Part shown: positions 23,149 through 36,179 of the stretch, in pieces | Layout: the number at the start of each line of letters is the position of its first letter | Position numbering within the stretch: position 1 is the stretch's first letter | NCBI GenBank assembly: GCA_022376465.1 | Contig: JACDTU010000013.1 | Span: forward strand, 926,501 to 990,500 | Direction of reading: 5' to 3' | Source of the DNA: Cubamyces lactineus | Taxonomy: Eukaryota; Basidiomycota; Agaricomycetes; Polyporales; Polyporaceae | DNA length: 64,000 nucleotides | Notes under the pieces: model-generated | Database searches by the model: none | Told to the model about the DNA's origin: nothing | Seen by the model: only the letters and a program-made list of their open reading frames with translations | Position numbers and translations under genes: made by a program

Positions 23149-24453
23149 CGGGACCCGAACGCCCCGAGACGGCCAGAGCGGCCTCGCGACCTCGAGGACC
23201 TCCCGTATGGCGCGAAGGGGTGCGTCAGGCTTTCGGATGCGCCGTGGCTTCGCGTGGACTCGCCGGGACCGAGCAGGGCGACGAACCCGAACTCGATACC
23301 GTTCCCTACGGCGCCAAAGACTCACGAGAAGGCCCGCGAACCGACGTTCTCGCCCTTCGCGACGATCGGAAGGGACTCCAGCTCGAGGGCGCCACCGAAG
23401 ACCGTGGCGACGCCGTCCTCGCCCCGGATGGACAAAGGGAAGGGCAAGGCACGCGAAACGGAGGGCACGCGACGAGAGGACCACCGGCCAGAAGACCCTG
23501 CCACGGTACGCAGGCAAGGAGCCATCCGCCGGACCTCAAGAACGAGCGACGCAGCCCTGCCACCTTCTCCTCTCCAGAGTCGATCTGTACGGCACGACCA
23601 CGGGCACAAGCGAGGCATCGAGGACCCTGCTGTAGGCTTGCAGCGGTCGCGGTCCATGGCGACACCGAGGGCACCAAAACACTCGTCCGTCGCCCCGTCA
23701 AAGCCTTTTAACACACCGGTGAGCACGCGGCCAAACTTGCGCGCTTATCCGCACGACGAGGACCTGCAGTCGCAGCGGCAGCTTCCACGCTTGTTCTCCG
23801 GGGCCTCGCGCTCGACGGAGGGATCGGGGTCGGACGGGCCATTGCAGATGCCGCATGCCCCAGTGGTGACCCCGCGCAGGCTCGCGCAGGAGAAGGCGAA
23901 CATGCCCCTGCACTACCCGCCGAAGCCGCGCACGGTGAAGGTGTCTGCGCCCGAGCGCGTCGCATCGTTCGAGGCGAAGGTCGTACGACCGCGCCAGCCG
24001 CCTAGGGAACCGGTACCGGCGTCTTCGAGCCATTCAAGAGAGCCTACAAGGGTGCCGCCATCGTTGTCGAGCAAGGCCAAGGACCTTCCGAAGGTAGCGT
24101 CGTCGAGCACAAAGCCTTCCGCATCAGTCGCTGCTACGAGACCTGCTGTGAACAAGGTGCGCGAGCACGAACGTGAGCAGAGCAAGTCGCACACCCGCCA
24201 GACGACCGGGCGGACCGTCGAGCACTACCCGATGACTTACTTCTACGAGGAAGTCAAACGCGACCTCGGCGCCTTGCAGCTGGACGTCGGGATGTCGTGC
24301 CCGCCTATGCCCTCGGGGGCGCACAACCCTGCGCAATATGGTGCGCAGGGCCAGGCCCCCGCGACAGCGCCACTGCGACCACGGAGGAAGGAGCGGGAGG
24401 AGCAAGGCGCGCCGAGGGTGCGGCCGGAGGGCTCCCGTCAGAGCCGAAAGTGA
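22836..24453 (+). CDS. Uncharacterised disordered Pro/Arg/Ser-rich protein
   Basis: Two exons (22836-22894, 22959-24453) give 517 aa starting MERKPSKTYQRIRKLSDSI. The protein is almost entirely low-complexity and basic, rich in Pro, Arg, Ser and Thr, with no signal peptide, membrane segment or known domain. A short ordered-looking piece near the C-terminus (YPMTYFYEEVKRDLGALQLD) is the best candidate for a conserved functional motif. I do not recognise the family. The 5' third lies in the 508-bp tandem duplication, so the gene's immediate promoter is only about 195 bp of repeat, preceded by the truncated copy. A diverged copy of the same promoter block appears at 27590-27690. Confidence 0.7.
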
Positions 24454-24821
24454 GCAGGAGAAGAGAGGATGAGCAGTGTAAGTGAGACTTCTGCAGCCCC
24501 GCTAAGGGCATGAGGAGCTTTGGTTGTCGCGCCTCTCCTCTTATACCCGCGCGCTGGCGGCTACACATAGAGACTTTGTTTTCCTTTGTACGTTGTATTC
24601 TGCACCATGTTGTCTGCGTTCGTCCTCGTGCACCACGTTCGTGACTTTGTACTCGGCGTTGGGCGGCGGGCCAGTGTGCCGCCTTGTATATTGTTTGCCA
24701 CCTACCGCTATCACGATCAGACATTGTATCCTGTACAGTAATCCTTTGTTCTGCCCAATCCTAGTGTCGTGCATCCCGCCCGCGTGTTGATCGAAACTGG
24801 CACGATTACAATGTGCCGCCC
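24454..24821. other. Convergent intergenic region
   Basis: 3' flanks of the disordered-protein gene (plus) and the PLP-enzyme gene (minus). No feature supported. Confidence 0.5.
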
Positions 24822-26680
<1,859 letters not shown>

Positions 26681-27589
26681 GCTACCTTGGTGTAGAATGG
26701 TGGACTGGGGGTGTTGTGGTTTGCTCATTCATGGAGGCTTGATATACTGGCGAATTCGGCCTGGGTTCTTCTGGCCGAGAGTAATTACATGATGACATGG
26801 TAGTATTGATCATCCCGAGAGCATTCAGCCGATAATCGCTGGTGGTGGTGCAAGCCTGCAAGGCAACTCGCAAGCCCCGCACGATCTGGCAGTGTGTGCG
26901 GCCCGGAATCGGACCGCCATCCGGCCAATGGGCGCCAAAAGATGGGATGTTTGTCGCCGACCAGTGCCTTTCGTTTACCTTGCGCTTGTCAATGCCTGCT
27001 AATGTCTGCTGCTGGCTTTACTGGTCCTTCTGCGGCTTGCAGTATCTGTGAGGGACCTAGTGATTTAGTCCTGAGTAAAAAATGCAATAGAACTGTGTTA
27101 ACCAGTCTCTCTGCTGGACTCTCGGGTTACTAGTCTCTGCCGGCTTCAACATCTGTGGTTCCATCCTTGGAACACGTCTCAAGGCCTCAGGCCGTGCAGC
27201 GTCGAGAAGGATGACCCATGGCTCTCCTATTGAATTGAATCTTGAATTTTAGGCATTTAGTAGCTAGGCCATAGTGCCAGCTCAGTCCATCACGACTCGA
27301 GCCTTACTGTCAGGCTTCAGCGCGTGGTAAGTAGCCCTTGCCATGTATCATTTGAACGGCTTAACGAAATGAGATTCAGCTAGCAGTGTATAATTCTATG
27401 TGGTCAAAGCTCAGATCACGCGTACTAGGAGCTTTGCTCCGGCCATCGGTAACGTTGGACATATCCGTGAGACGCGAACGAATCACACAGCTTGCACGGC
27501 ACGAGGCCAGAGGAGCCAGCACTGTCCAGCACTTTGCGGCTTGCCGCAGCGACGACAACGCTCTGCACCGCCCAAGCGCGAGCTCATCC
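26681..27589. other. Intergenic, possibly decayed repeat
   Basis: Upstream of the PLP enzyme. Sequence is uneven in composition but I find no intact gene, terminal repeats or RNA gene. Confidence 0.4.
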
Positions 27590-27690
27590 GCTTGGGACCC
27601 CAGGAAGTATAAGTGAACCTCGCTGTACGAGATGGATTGCTCAGACACCACTCCGAAGATATCCACTGCACAACAAGGCCAGCGAGAGCC
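27590..27690 (+). promoter_or_regulatory. Diverged copy of the promoter/leader module found in the 508-bp repeat
   Basis: Collinear similarity to 22165-22285: CTTGG, then AGGAA(A)GTATAAGT(A/G)AAC, then TGGATTGCT, then CACAACAAGGCC followed by GCGAGAGCCAC. Order and spacing are kept with small indels. It therefore looks like a paralogous TATA-containing promoter and 5' leader. Confidence 0.6.
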
Positions 27691-27813
27691 ACAAGTCTCC
27701 TACCCTTCCGCTCCTTCTGCACCACTCCCTAACCGCCGTACGGCACTACATCGCCAGCACTGTTGCGCGTTCTCAGGTGAGTAGACACGTTTGAAACGCG
27801 TGATTGTTTCAGC

Positions 27814-28161
27814 ATGCTTACCCGCCGCGCTTCCCAGAGTAGAAGGCCTACCCCAAGAAGAAGGCGTGGTTCAGACCACAACAACCCCGCTGCTGGAGAT
27901 GGACAATCTCCTGGTATCGGCGAGCCAACGTGCCCGGTCGGACCCCCGTCTTTGGCGCAACGCGTCCTCCTCACCGAAGGGCTGCGAGTACAAATTACGC
28001 AGACAAAGAGGTTGCAGAACCACCACTGCTCAACGGATGAAGGGCCTTGGATTCGACGTGTGCCGAAGAACTCGTCAATCACGCTGTATACGCTGAAGCC
28101 GGGGTGGACTGACCGTGCTGCTGGGGACGGTGGCGCCGACGGACGGCGGGTGCGAGATTGA
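27814..28161 (+). CDS. Possible small basic protein downstream of the copied promoter module
   Basis: 115 aa starting MLTRRASQSRRPTPRRRRG. A plausible leader intron (donor at about 27777, acceptor TTTCAG ending just before CATG) precedes the start codon, and the promoter-like module lies 125-225 nt upstream. The protein is Arg-rich, without a recognisable domain and without clear similarity to the product of the gene at 22836-24453. It may be a real short gene or a decayed paralogue whose coding part has been replaced. Confidence 0.35.
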   Translation: MLTRRASQSRRPTPRRRRGSDHNNPAAGDGQSPGIGEPTCPVGPPSLAQRVLLTEGLRVQITQTKRLQNHHCSTDEGPWIRRVPKNSSITLYTLKPGWTDRAAGDGGADGRRVRD

Positions 28162-28894
28162 GACGAGTGAGGCTGAGGCCCGAGGGAGCGCCTTGAGACT
28201 TGCTAGCACTCGCTGTAGGCTTGAGCGTTGTGGGCGTATTTCGACCGCTCTTATACAGCGCGAGCGACTTCTGCCTTTGTTCCTGCTATAGCCTAGTTGG
28301 GTCCCGCTAATGGCCGTTGTCAAGTCATGAGACATGGCGACATTGTAACTCGCATTGCTTGGTCTCTAACTCGCGCGCGTTGTAATCGAAAGCGCGACGG
28401 GAGGCTGATGGTCTCACTTGAGACCTACTATTGCAAGTAACACGCGCACGCGACTGGTGCTTGCAATGGGCTTCTCCATACTGGTCAAGCTAGCTAAGAT
28501 CAACAGATGCGACTTGGTCCTGGATTCTGCGTACGCTGAGCAACGACCTGCAACCTGATGGTTAGGTTTTAGAACATCACACACTAGCTACTGCCAGCAA
28601 GTTCAGGTTCAAATCCGAGTCGTCGCAGCGCGTATTCTGGTGCTACTGTGCCGGGGGCCGATAGCCAAATTGGGGAGAAGGTGCACCTCATTGTGGCTGT
28701 GCCGCGGCGTAGCTGAACTCCTTTCTTCAGGTTTCAGCACTTCATCCTTGTACTTACCGGCCCGATGTGTTCACTCCGTTTCAGCTAAAGACAGCGTTGA
28801 GGTATTCTTTAAGCTCTAGCCTCCAGTCACATCTATCTACATAACTCAAGAACCCTCGCAACCACAGAATGCACTCCGTGGATGATGCATGAAC
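28162..28894. other. Intergenic
   Basis: No gene seen. A T-arm-like GGTTCAAATCC at about 28600 lacks the rest of a tRNA cloverleaf. Confidence 0.45.
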
Positions 28895-29495
28895 TGTCCC
28901 TGGGTTAGGGTTCGGTAAGAAAGTCGCGATTAATATACAGCGTATATAAGTCGTGTTAATAACATGTAATTTACATGGGGTCTATGGGGAACACTTTATA
29001 CGATGTTTAGAAGTATGAGGGCCATTGGTGGCTCAGCAAACCACGGAGGCATAATGACCGTTTTATTGAGAGCCAAAGACATCTATGGCACACTTCAGGC
29101 TTCGAAACTTCATCACCGGGGCAGCCGCTGCTGCAGCGCTCAGTTGCTCACTGGCATGTGTCCTCTTACTGAGAGTTTCCGGGTGGGCGTCAATGGTGAT
29201 TTAAGCGCCCGATACGGTGCGACGACTACTATCATCCTCTTGTCGACCAACCAGTACCAACAGAAGCACAGATTTGAGGTTTTCATGCTGCTTAGCTAGT
29301 AATACCTTCAACACCCGTACCACAATGGATCACTGGGGGGTTCTCGAAGCTACCAAGAATGGGCGCCTAACAGGCGCCTAAATGTACGAAACTGTTAATA
29401 ACACGCGTTAATAAAAGGCTTTGGACCCGCCGTGTAAGTTACAAATGTAAAGAAGTCCTCGGGCATTTATTTACCGAACCCTACCCTGGGTCGGG
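28895..29495. mobile_element. Candidate non-autonomous TIR element (MITE-like), about 600 bp
   Basis: The left end (CCCTGGGTTAGGGTTCGGTAA, about 28898-28918) and the right end (about 29471-29491, inverted) share about 20 bp of imperfect terminal inverted repeat. The interior is AT-richer than the surroundings, has several ATTAATAAC-like stretches, a small palindrome GGCGCCTAACAGGCGCC near 29372, and no transposase frame. Target-site duplication not resolved, so the exact ends are uncertain. Confidence 0.4.
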
Positions 29496-29570
29496 GCCCC
29501 AACTGCAGCTAGTAAATGTAGGGCCCCGTTCAATATCTTATACTGGAGTGATGATTCATCTTGACGGCCC

Positions 29571-31074
29571 TTATACAGCTCCTGAGCCACGCTTGTGTTC
29601 TTCGTCCAAGATCTTAATTAGTTTGGGTCGTATGTTGTTCCAAACTGAATCACTATGCGTTAAGTGAATGGTATGGAATGACTTGGAGACGCAACACGTA
29701 CTCCCTGTGGTGAGTTGGCGTGGTTGGTTGACCATGTTGTTGAACTCCTTGTGATCTTTAGGGAACTTGGTCTGGTCGTATCCTAGTTCGCGGAGCTTTC
29801 CTTCGATGCTGTACGGATAATGAGCCTCAGCAATGCGCCTGGTGATAGTGGTAATGTTTGAAAGTAACGATGCACTCACGCTGCCCGTCGTTCTCGTATC
29901 TTATCTTCCTCTTCCGCGCCTTCTTTCTCTGCGACCTGACAACACCACCTCAAGACAGCGGTGTTGAACTGCGAAGATCCAACGCACCGTTCACCCCGAT
30001 AACCAGCTCTATCGAGGTGAAGGGACTCACTTTGATCCTTTGTATAGCGTCAGCCTTACGCTCCTCCACGTACTGATCCAGAGCGGCCTTATCTTTGCTC
30101 TCGAGCAAGCGCCTGTACTCTTTCACGACAACGTGGAATTCGGGCTCGTAGAATGCGTCGGTGGAGGACTGGTGGAATGGAATGATGAGCCCTCCTGGGA
30201 TTTCATCCTCAGCTTTTGGTCCATCGTAGTTCGACCACGATGGTAACAATACGGTGAGCTCCTCCGCATGGCCTACAATCCGACTACAGTACTCACATGT
30301 CCATATGCTGCATCCGCGAGGCAACAGATAGAAGAGTAGACCGTGGTCGCGTGGCTTGAGGCCTGCCTCTCGCGCAAGCTTCCCGCCATTCCTCACGCTA
30401 TCCGCGGCGCGTTGAGTTATACGGCTGACGGTGCGGACGAGCGGCTCTCCGTGAATGGGGTTGGACTCACTTGGCTTTCCAGCACGCGCGGCAGAACCGC
30501 ACAGCAAGGGCATAGTCAACGTCCATAGATTGGTTGACGCCACACGCCTACGATAGCAGCGCCAACGCACGAAATGGTGGTATACCGAAATTAGGAATGG
30601 TTCGCAATCTGCCCACAAGGATCCGGATACTTACGTCGCAAGTTCGCTCGTAGAAGAGCTGTGCATAGCGTGGCTCGCTCATGTGCTTATCGGGGCAGTC
30701 TGGCATAGGGGACACCATGTTCCGCCGCGCGGCGATCCATATCCCGCGCGATTTGCGGGAGAGGAGGATGGCGCGCAGCTCCTTCGACGAACGCGAGAGC
30801 TGCAGGATGTCGTACGGGCTGAGGTGCGACGCGACCTGTATCGAGAGTATCGGATATTAGAGAGCGGACCGAGGCAGCGACATATACAGACCTCGTAGAA
30901 CACATCGCACGGTAGGTCGAGGATATGGGTGAGCTTCCCGACGTCGCATGCCTTGGTCTTCTTCCCTTTGGCGGGGCCTGGTTGATTGTCCTCCTGCTTC
31001 TGCGCTTGGGTACGCGCGAAGCGACTGCTCGCCTTGTATGCGCGCGAGTTGCTGCTCGCTTTGGGTCTCTCCAT
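29571..31074 (-). CDS. F-box-like protein, basidiomycete family
   Basis: Seven exons (31074-30892, 30835-30635, 30547-30471, 30424-30031, 29935-29880, 29838-29702, 29644-29571) give 373 aa. After a basic N-terminus the F-box-like core reads THILDLPCDVFYEVASHLSP then DILQLSRSSKELRAIL and SRGIWIAARRN, followed by PDCP...MSEPRYAQLFYERTCDACG and FCRACW. This is the arrangement of a large mushroom-specific F-box family, thought to recruit substrates to SCF ligases. A later paired-cysteine CEYC segment lies at 30287-30298. A 24-nt GT-AG stretch there could be mistaken for an intron; I read through it because it is too short and in frame. Confidence 0.83.
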
Positions 31075-31542
31075 GGGTAGGTATTCTGGATGATGTATGT
31101 GTATGACTTGATGGTGTGAAGCGTTGAAGCGTCTTGTCTGACTGAGCGATTCAGTAGAAGTGTGTTACAGTGATATTTCGTGGCCGTGGAGGGGACACAA
31201 CCGGTTGTGGAGAAGGGCTTTTCAGTTCGGCGACGCAACGTTGTTCCTGCCAGACGGGCCCATTCGGACACCGTCGTGCGACCGCACAAGCTTCAAATGC
31301 GGTGCAGTAGGTCTTCAGTCAGGACCGTCAGGATCGTCGCGAGGGGAGAATGAGGCTGATGCCGCAGCCTTCGTGCATCACGGCTAGACAATATCTGGCA
31401 ACCATAGACGAGAACGAACCGTATGATACATTGTGTGATATACATGAATGGTACAGCATGGCAAGTCCTTCCAGATTAATCGTCGTTCGTCAGCGTGCCA
31501 ACTTCGCGACAATCCTAATTTGCGTTGGCTCCGAGTCTAGTC
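31075..31542. other. Intergenic
   Basis: F-box gene promoter side and 3' flank of the LEA-like gene. No feature supported. Confidence 0.45.
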
Positions 31543-32169
31543 TCAGGCGGAACCCTCCTTCTCGGCCCGGCGGCTCTTGTCGTCGCCAGCGACATAGCTG
31601 TACGCAGTCTGCGCGACGTTCGACGCGACGGACGCTGCGCCCGCGGCGACCGACGACGCTGCGCTGTACGCCGTCTGCGCGGTCCCGCTGAGGGTTGCGC
31701 CGACGCCCGAGGAGGTGCTGCTTGAGCGCGCGTTTGCCCAGCCGTCGTCTACATTATGTGGTGTATTCAGCATCAGAACATCGACAGTTTAAAATTATAT
31801 GGAGAGGAGGGAAGGGTACGCACCCTTGTTGGAGTTCTCGTTGAGCGGGTCGATGTTCGTAGTCTCGATGATGCCAGGCCGACCTTCGACGACGCCGGCG
31901 GACTTGCTGAAGTTACGCTGTGCCTCTCTGTGCCCGGTGAAGTTGTCGCCGGCCCCTGCGCCGCGGGCGTCGGTAGTCGGGTCATTAACCTACAGCGTGT
32001 GATTCTCTGTGAGCGAGGAGCAGAATGTGGTCGAGGACGCGGAAAGGCGTACAAAGTTGGCTGCGAGCGGGTTGTCGTGAGTGGACGACGCGGTAGGGTT
32101 CGCGACGCCTGGGTGGAGGCTCACGCCCCTGTTTCCGCCGAGAGTGGGATCTCTGTCGTTTAAAGACAT
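31543..32169 (-). CDS. Small hydrophilic LEA-like protein, function unknown
   Basis: Three exons (32169-32053, 31989-31824, 31748-31543) give 162 aa. The protein is hydrophilic and poor in aromatic residues. It has an N-terminal NPTASSTHDNPLAANF, a central NFTGHREAQRN and IETTNIDPLNENSNK, and a C-terminal part built of alanine/serine-rich repeats around AQTAYS (two copies, each followed by A-rich SSVAAG/ASVASN-like segments). It ends with charged KSRRAEKEGSA. No signal peptide or membrane helix. Composition suggests a stress-protective, late-embryogenesis-abundant-like protein; this is inference. A perfect CRE palindrome lies about 270 bp upstream. Confidence 0.7.
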
Positions 32170-32752
32170 GATGGTATGAGTCGTGAAGGTGGGATTACGG
32201 TTGTGGTATGAAAGTGTCAGGTGTTGAGGTTGATATGAAGTGGTTGAGATGAGAGGGATGCGGGGGGTATTTATGCCTTCGCGCATGAATTAATTGGAAC
32301 CTGTGAGGAGTGCTCATGACGTTCAGTGTGGGGTACCAAGGAGCTGTTGCGAGGGTACACGCTTGACGAGTCCGTGCTGCGCGGGTGTATGTGGCGCCAC
32401 TTATCTGAGTCCACTCCAGCTGGTGGACAACTGGAATATTGACGTCATCTACCTTTAATGTGCGACCGTTGGAAGTTTGCACAATGCAGATATTCTCTGA
32501 CGCCTCTGAGGGTCTCAAGGCATAAGTGCGTATGATTCCGTGCAGAATCATTGCTCCTCGACAATCGTATAATAGGCGGGGATTGACTGTATCAAACGAA
32601 GTGTGGTGTATGCATTAGATATCGCGCCGATAAAACGGAACTCCTGTAAGTAAAGTAAAGCTGATGCTATACTGGCCATCGTTGAAGGTCCAACAGAGGC
32701 GAACGTCAGTACAGGACATGATGTTTCGGAGGAATCAACTCACAGTTACACA
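32170..32752. other. Intergenic with upstream region of LEA-like gene
   Basis: Contains a TATAAATA-like element on the minus strand near 32270 and the CRE described separately. Nothing else seen. Confidence 0.45.
32440..32447. promoter_or_regulatory. Perfect CRE palindrome TGACGTCA
   Basis: Exact 8-bp ATF/CREB (bZIP, Atf1-type) site, 271 bp upstream of the LEA-like start codon. In fungi Atf1-class factors drive stress genes. Single occurrence, so it could be chance. Confidence 0.35.
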
Positions 32753-33576
32753 CTACCACTCCCTCCGATCGGGGAAATACTTCTCCCTCGCCTCCTTGCT
32801 CAGTATGTGTATCGCAAAGTCGCCTGCGTCAATCATAGCCCAACCGCCATTGACTCGGCGTTTGCTGTTGGGCGGTAGCGGCAGAGGTGGGTCGATGGTC
32901 AGAAGCTGAAAACCGTTGGTTTGAGTCTGAAGGCTGCGGGTGTCGAACACAAGGCAGCTTACCGCCTTTCTGACTGTCCGGATGACGGATTCTATTGCTC
33001 CGCGGTTCTCAGTGCCCTCCTTCACCTGCGCGGTCGCGATTTAGAGCAATGCTATGCGAATTTATAGCGGAGGGTACGCACCTGTGCAATGACAATCCAC
33101 TGCCAGATACCACCTAGATCTTCGTTGACACCTTGTCCCGCGTTCGTTCCGCCTCTCCTCCGGCGGCCTTTCGGGGCAGCCGGCGGAAGAGGGGGACCAG
33201 TGGCAGTAGGAATCGGCTCCCGCACTAACAGTGTTCCTGGCTCAAGATGTGGCGAGACCTTGAGCTCCGCGTGGAGACGAGCAATAGGATGGTCAGGAGG
33301 GATAGCAGCAGGAAGGGGAGCAAGCGGTTTGGTAGGAGTTTGTGGTGTAGCTACGCGGCGAGCATACGGTGAAGGCGAGTGGTCTTCTTCTGCAGGGTCG
33401 ACGAACCAAGGGAGAGGCGAAGGAGTAGAAGATGAGTTTGGAGAGGTTGCAGCAGAAAAGTTCGCTGAAGTCGTAGAGATTGCTCGACGGGCTAGTTCTG
33501 CATGCAAGCGAGGGCGACAGCGTAGTGCGCTGCGAGCAACATTTTGCGCTTCCCTCGCAATCCTAGCAGGGAGCAT
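32753..33576 (-). CDS. Mitochondrial RsfS/DUF143 (oligomerisation-domain) protein
   Basis: Three exons (33576-33082, 33025-32963, 32905-32753) give 236 aa. The N-terminus (MLPARIAREAQNVARSALRC) is basic and hydroxylated, without acidic residues until Glu8, consistent with a mitochondrial presequence. Residues about 85-236 carry the RsfS-type domain, with IWQWIVIAQVKEGTENRGAIESVIRT-type sequence and the signature WAMIDAGDFAIHILSKEARE. Bacterial RsfS and human MALSU1 bind the large ribosomal subunit protein L14; the yeast counterpart is the N-terminal part of Atp25. A function in mitochondrial ribosome assembly is inferred from the family. The start is the first ATG; the frame extends upstream only from a TTG. 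Head-to-head with SHR3, 288 bp apart. Confidence 0.82.
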
Positions 33577-33864
33577 TTTGAGAGAGTAAGCGTGGTCGGC
33601 CAAAGACAGGTGCAGACTCCATCGACTTCAGCCAGCGTCGCCACAGCGCAGAGTCGTAAGCGCCCACCGAACAGGAGGCGGAGCGCACGGTCCGTGCTGC
33701 CGGAGTACGTGTAGACGCCCATAATTTACGAGAGACGAGCGTCAGGTGAGAGGAATCACAGGCAACCCCAACTGGAGGGAAGGACTCTGCGCTGTGCTCG
33801 ACGTGACCTCCAACATCTTCCATCTCCTTCCTGCCCCCATCCCCCACCGTCCTCCTCATCCACG
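33577..33864. promoter_or_regulatory. Compact bidirectional promoter region
   Basis: Only 288 bp separate the start codons of the RsfS-type gene (minus) and SHR3 (plus), so both promoters must lie here. No TATA recognised. Confidence 0.5.
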
Positions 33865-34863
33865 ATGGCGGGTCTCCGTATGAGCGTCGTCGTCAGCGCC
33901 ACGGCTTTCCTCCTCGGTGAGTTCTTCTGGTCTACTCGCGCTGGCGCCTGCCCGACGCGCTGGATCGCCCAGACCACTGACAATACATATTCACCCCTTC
34001 TCCTCGTGTGCAATTTGCATCGCCACCCACAATCCCATCCTCTCTTGAATATCCCCGCATGCAACACAACGTCGGCATGCAGGTCTCCTGTTCACCCACT
34101 GGATCGCGGACTCGCTCACGCTGTGGAAGTCGCCCGAGACGCAGACGGACGTCCGCCTCTGGACCGCCGCGACGTACTACACCGTCCTCATGCACGGCCC
34201 CCCGCAGCTCGCGTACGTCTACGCCGGCGTCGCGCTCCTCGGGGCCACGACCATCCTCTGGAGCCTGCGTGACGGACGCGCAGGCAACCTGATGTTCGAC
34301 GGCGGAAGCATATGTGAGCACTTTCCCCGTCTGCCGTCTGCCTACCTAAGCCCGCTCCTGCTCGCGCGCTAACCTGCCGTGACCCCGCGTAGTCCTGTAC
34401 CTCACGGCGCTCGCTGTGTATCTGTACTCTGTCCTTCCCAGTACGTGTCTCTCGCGCTTGCATGGCGACGTTGCTCAGCTCATCGGGCGCCTCTTTGCCT
34501 TTCTCCCTCTCTGTAGACCTCCTCGCCAACTTCTCGACGCTGCCTCTGCCGTTCGTAAACGCGACGCCCGCGACGGGCCTCCTGCCGTTCCCGCCGACGC
34601 TGCGCGAGCCGACGCTCGAGCTCGCGTCCTCGCATCTCGTCTGCAGCGTCGTCCTCACGGGCGTACTCGCGCTCCAGGCTGGCCGCTGGTGGGCAGAGCA
34701 GGCCGATGTCGACGAGGACGACGATGCTGAGGACGGTGATGGCCAGATGCGGGATGGCGACGAGACCGGTATCGAGACTGGCGCGGAGACGGACAAGACT
34801 GCCGAGGAGACGCAGAGCGAGGTCCGCAGACGCGATAAGAAGGCGGTCAAGGTCAAGGCATGA
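33865..34863 (+). CDS. SHR3: SHR3-family ER chaperone for amino-acid permeases
   Basis: Four exons (33865-33916, 34083-34313, 34393-34440, 34517-34863) give 225 aa. The pattern matches Shr3: an N-terminal membrane helix ending LLFTHWIADSLTLW, the TAATYYTVLMHGPPQLAYVY segment, GNLMFDGGSIFLYLTALAVYLY, and a last helix before a long charged cytosolic tail (acidic run, then Lys/Arg). Four membrane segments are expected. Shr3 resides in the ER and prevents aggregation of amino-acid permeases during folding and COPII loading. The acidic tail after the last helix is longer than the minimum needed and has no motif I recognise. All introns are phase 1. Confidence 0.85.
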
Positions 34864-36179
34864 TGCACGGTGCACGGTGCATGGCTGGCTGCCGCTCGCC
34901 GCCACGGTGTGACGCGATGGACGGATGGTCCTTGTATGGATGCTGGCAGCTCGGAAGGGCGCTGTCAGTCTTTGGGAGAGCAAAAGTACTTACGACACGA
35001 CGATGTCTGCGACGACGATGACAGCGACGGCGACGTCTGGGGCGGTGATAGGCTCATTGCCTGGGCTGCGTCATGCCCCGACTCCCGATATCGATGGTGT
35101 ACATAGTATACAGCGTATCTTGGTATAGCATATCGGACGGTATCCTAGTGCCCTCGTCGCCCGCCCTGTTCTCGATGTATGGAATCCGATTGACTTGTGC
35201 TTGAACCTTCCCTTATACAGAAACTATCCGGGTTTCCTCCCGTATTCGCTAACACCCAGCTTCAGATCGCAGGATTCACGGGTGGGTGTAGGGTCGTTCA
35301 TAGCGGCCTCTGCTCGTCTAGAGCGGCCGAATCCCCCCGAACTCGATATTCCCTCGTTACTTCGCGTCAATCACTACCACACATGCCAGCTTTAGGATGA
35401 TTCACCAGGTAGGCAAGATTTCAGAAGATGCACTCCCCGAGCGCCAGTGGGGTTTGCCACCACTTTTCAGGATTCTGGGCGCTTCAGCATAGCTAGGACC
35501 ACCATGGGGCTGACGATAGAGGCTGCACATATTCGCAGGTCCATTCATCTCGGTTTCTAGTTCTAGGCAGTGCACACAACGCCGGACGATTCACGAGTAC
35601 ACGATCTTGACCGTTGGAGTGTCATGATTGTATGCATTCGGGTCAAACACCGCATCCTCGAGATCGCCGTTGTCAACGCAGATGGATTCGTTTGTTAACA
35701 GAAGATGTAAGACCTCATTATACTCACCACAAAGCTGCCCCTGTACTTTCACGCGTTAGACGTACAATGGAACGAGTTCATTACCTTCGTACAGTTACAA
35801 CACGGTACCGGTAGCGCAAGAAAGGAAGACGGGACAAGGGGGGGAGGAAGCGCAAACGAAGAGACAAAGACTCTATGAAGGGTGTCCATACGATACGTGT
35901 GTATACATACGACGACTACTGTCCTCCCAGCGCTGGGGTGCGGGAAAACGAATACTGGTACATGAGTATACGGAACGCAACGTGGCGGCGACCTTGGCCG
36001 GAAAAAGGGCGTGACCCGCCGGTGCGTACGCATCGGCGCACGGAGACACGGCGGGCTGGCATACATACATACATAGGCATACTGAGCGTGATGGAATAGG
36101 AATCAGTAGGAGAGGACGGGAGACAAAACGAGACGAGCGGAACAGATACGAGAATATAAAGAAACGGGACAGTGCGCGA
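34864..36179. other. Convergent intergenic region, 1.3 kb
   Basis: 3' flanks of SHR3 (plus) and histone H1 (minus), with about 1 kb between. A short purine-rich stretch lies near 35830-35850 and a CATACATACATACATA microsatellite near 36059-36074. No gene supported. Confidence 0.45.

Noticed and set aside
23077..23726. Several long minus-strand and alternative plus frames over the disordered-protein gene
   Set aside because: High-GC shadow ORFs; only one frame joins the start exon with consensus splice sites and ends in a sensible stop.
28507..28628. tRNA-like segment with GGTTCAAATCC
   Set aside because: The T-stem does not pair and the spacing to any acceptor half is too long; no cloverleaf.
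30274..30297. 24-nt GT-AG stretch in the F-box gene as an intron
   Set aside because: Far too short for spliceosomal removal and in frame; read through as coding.
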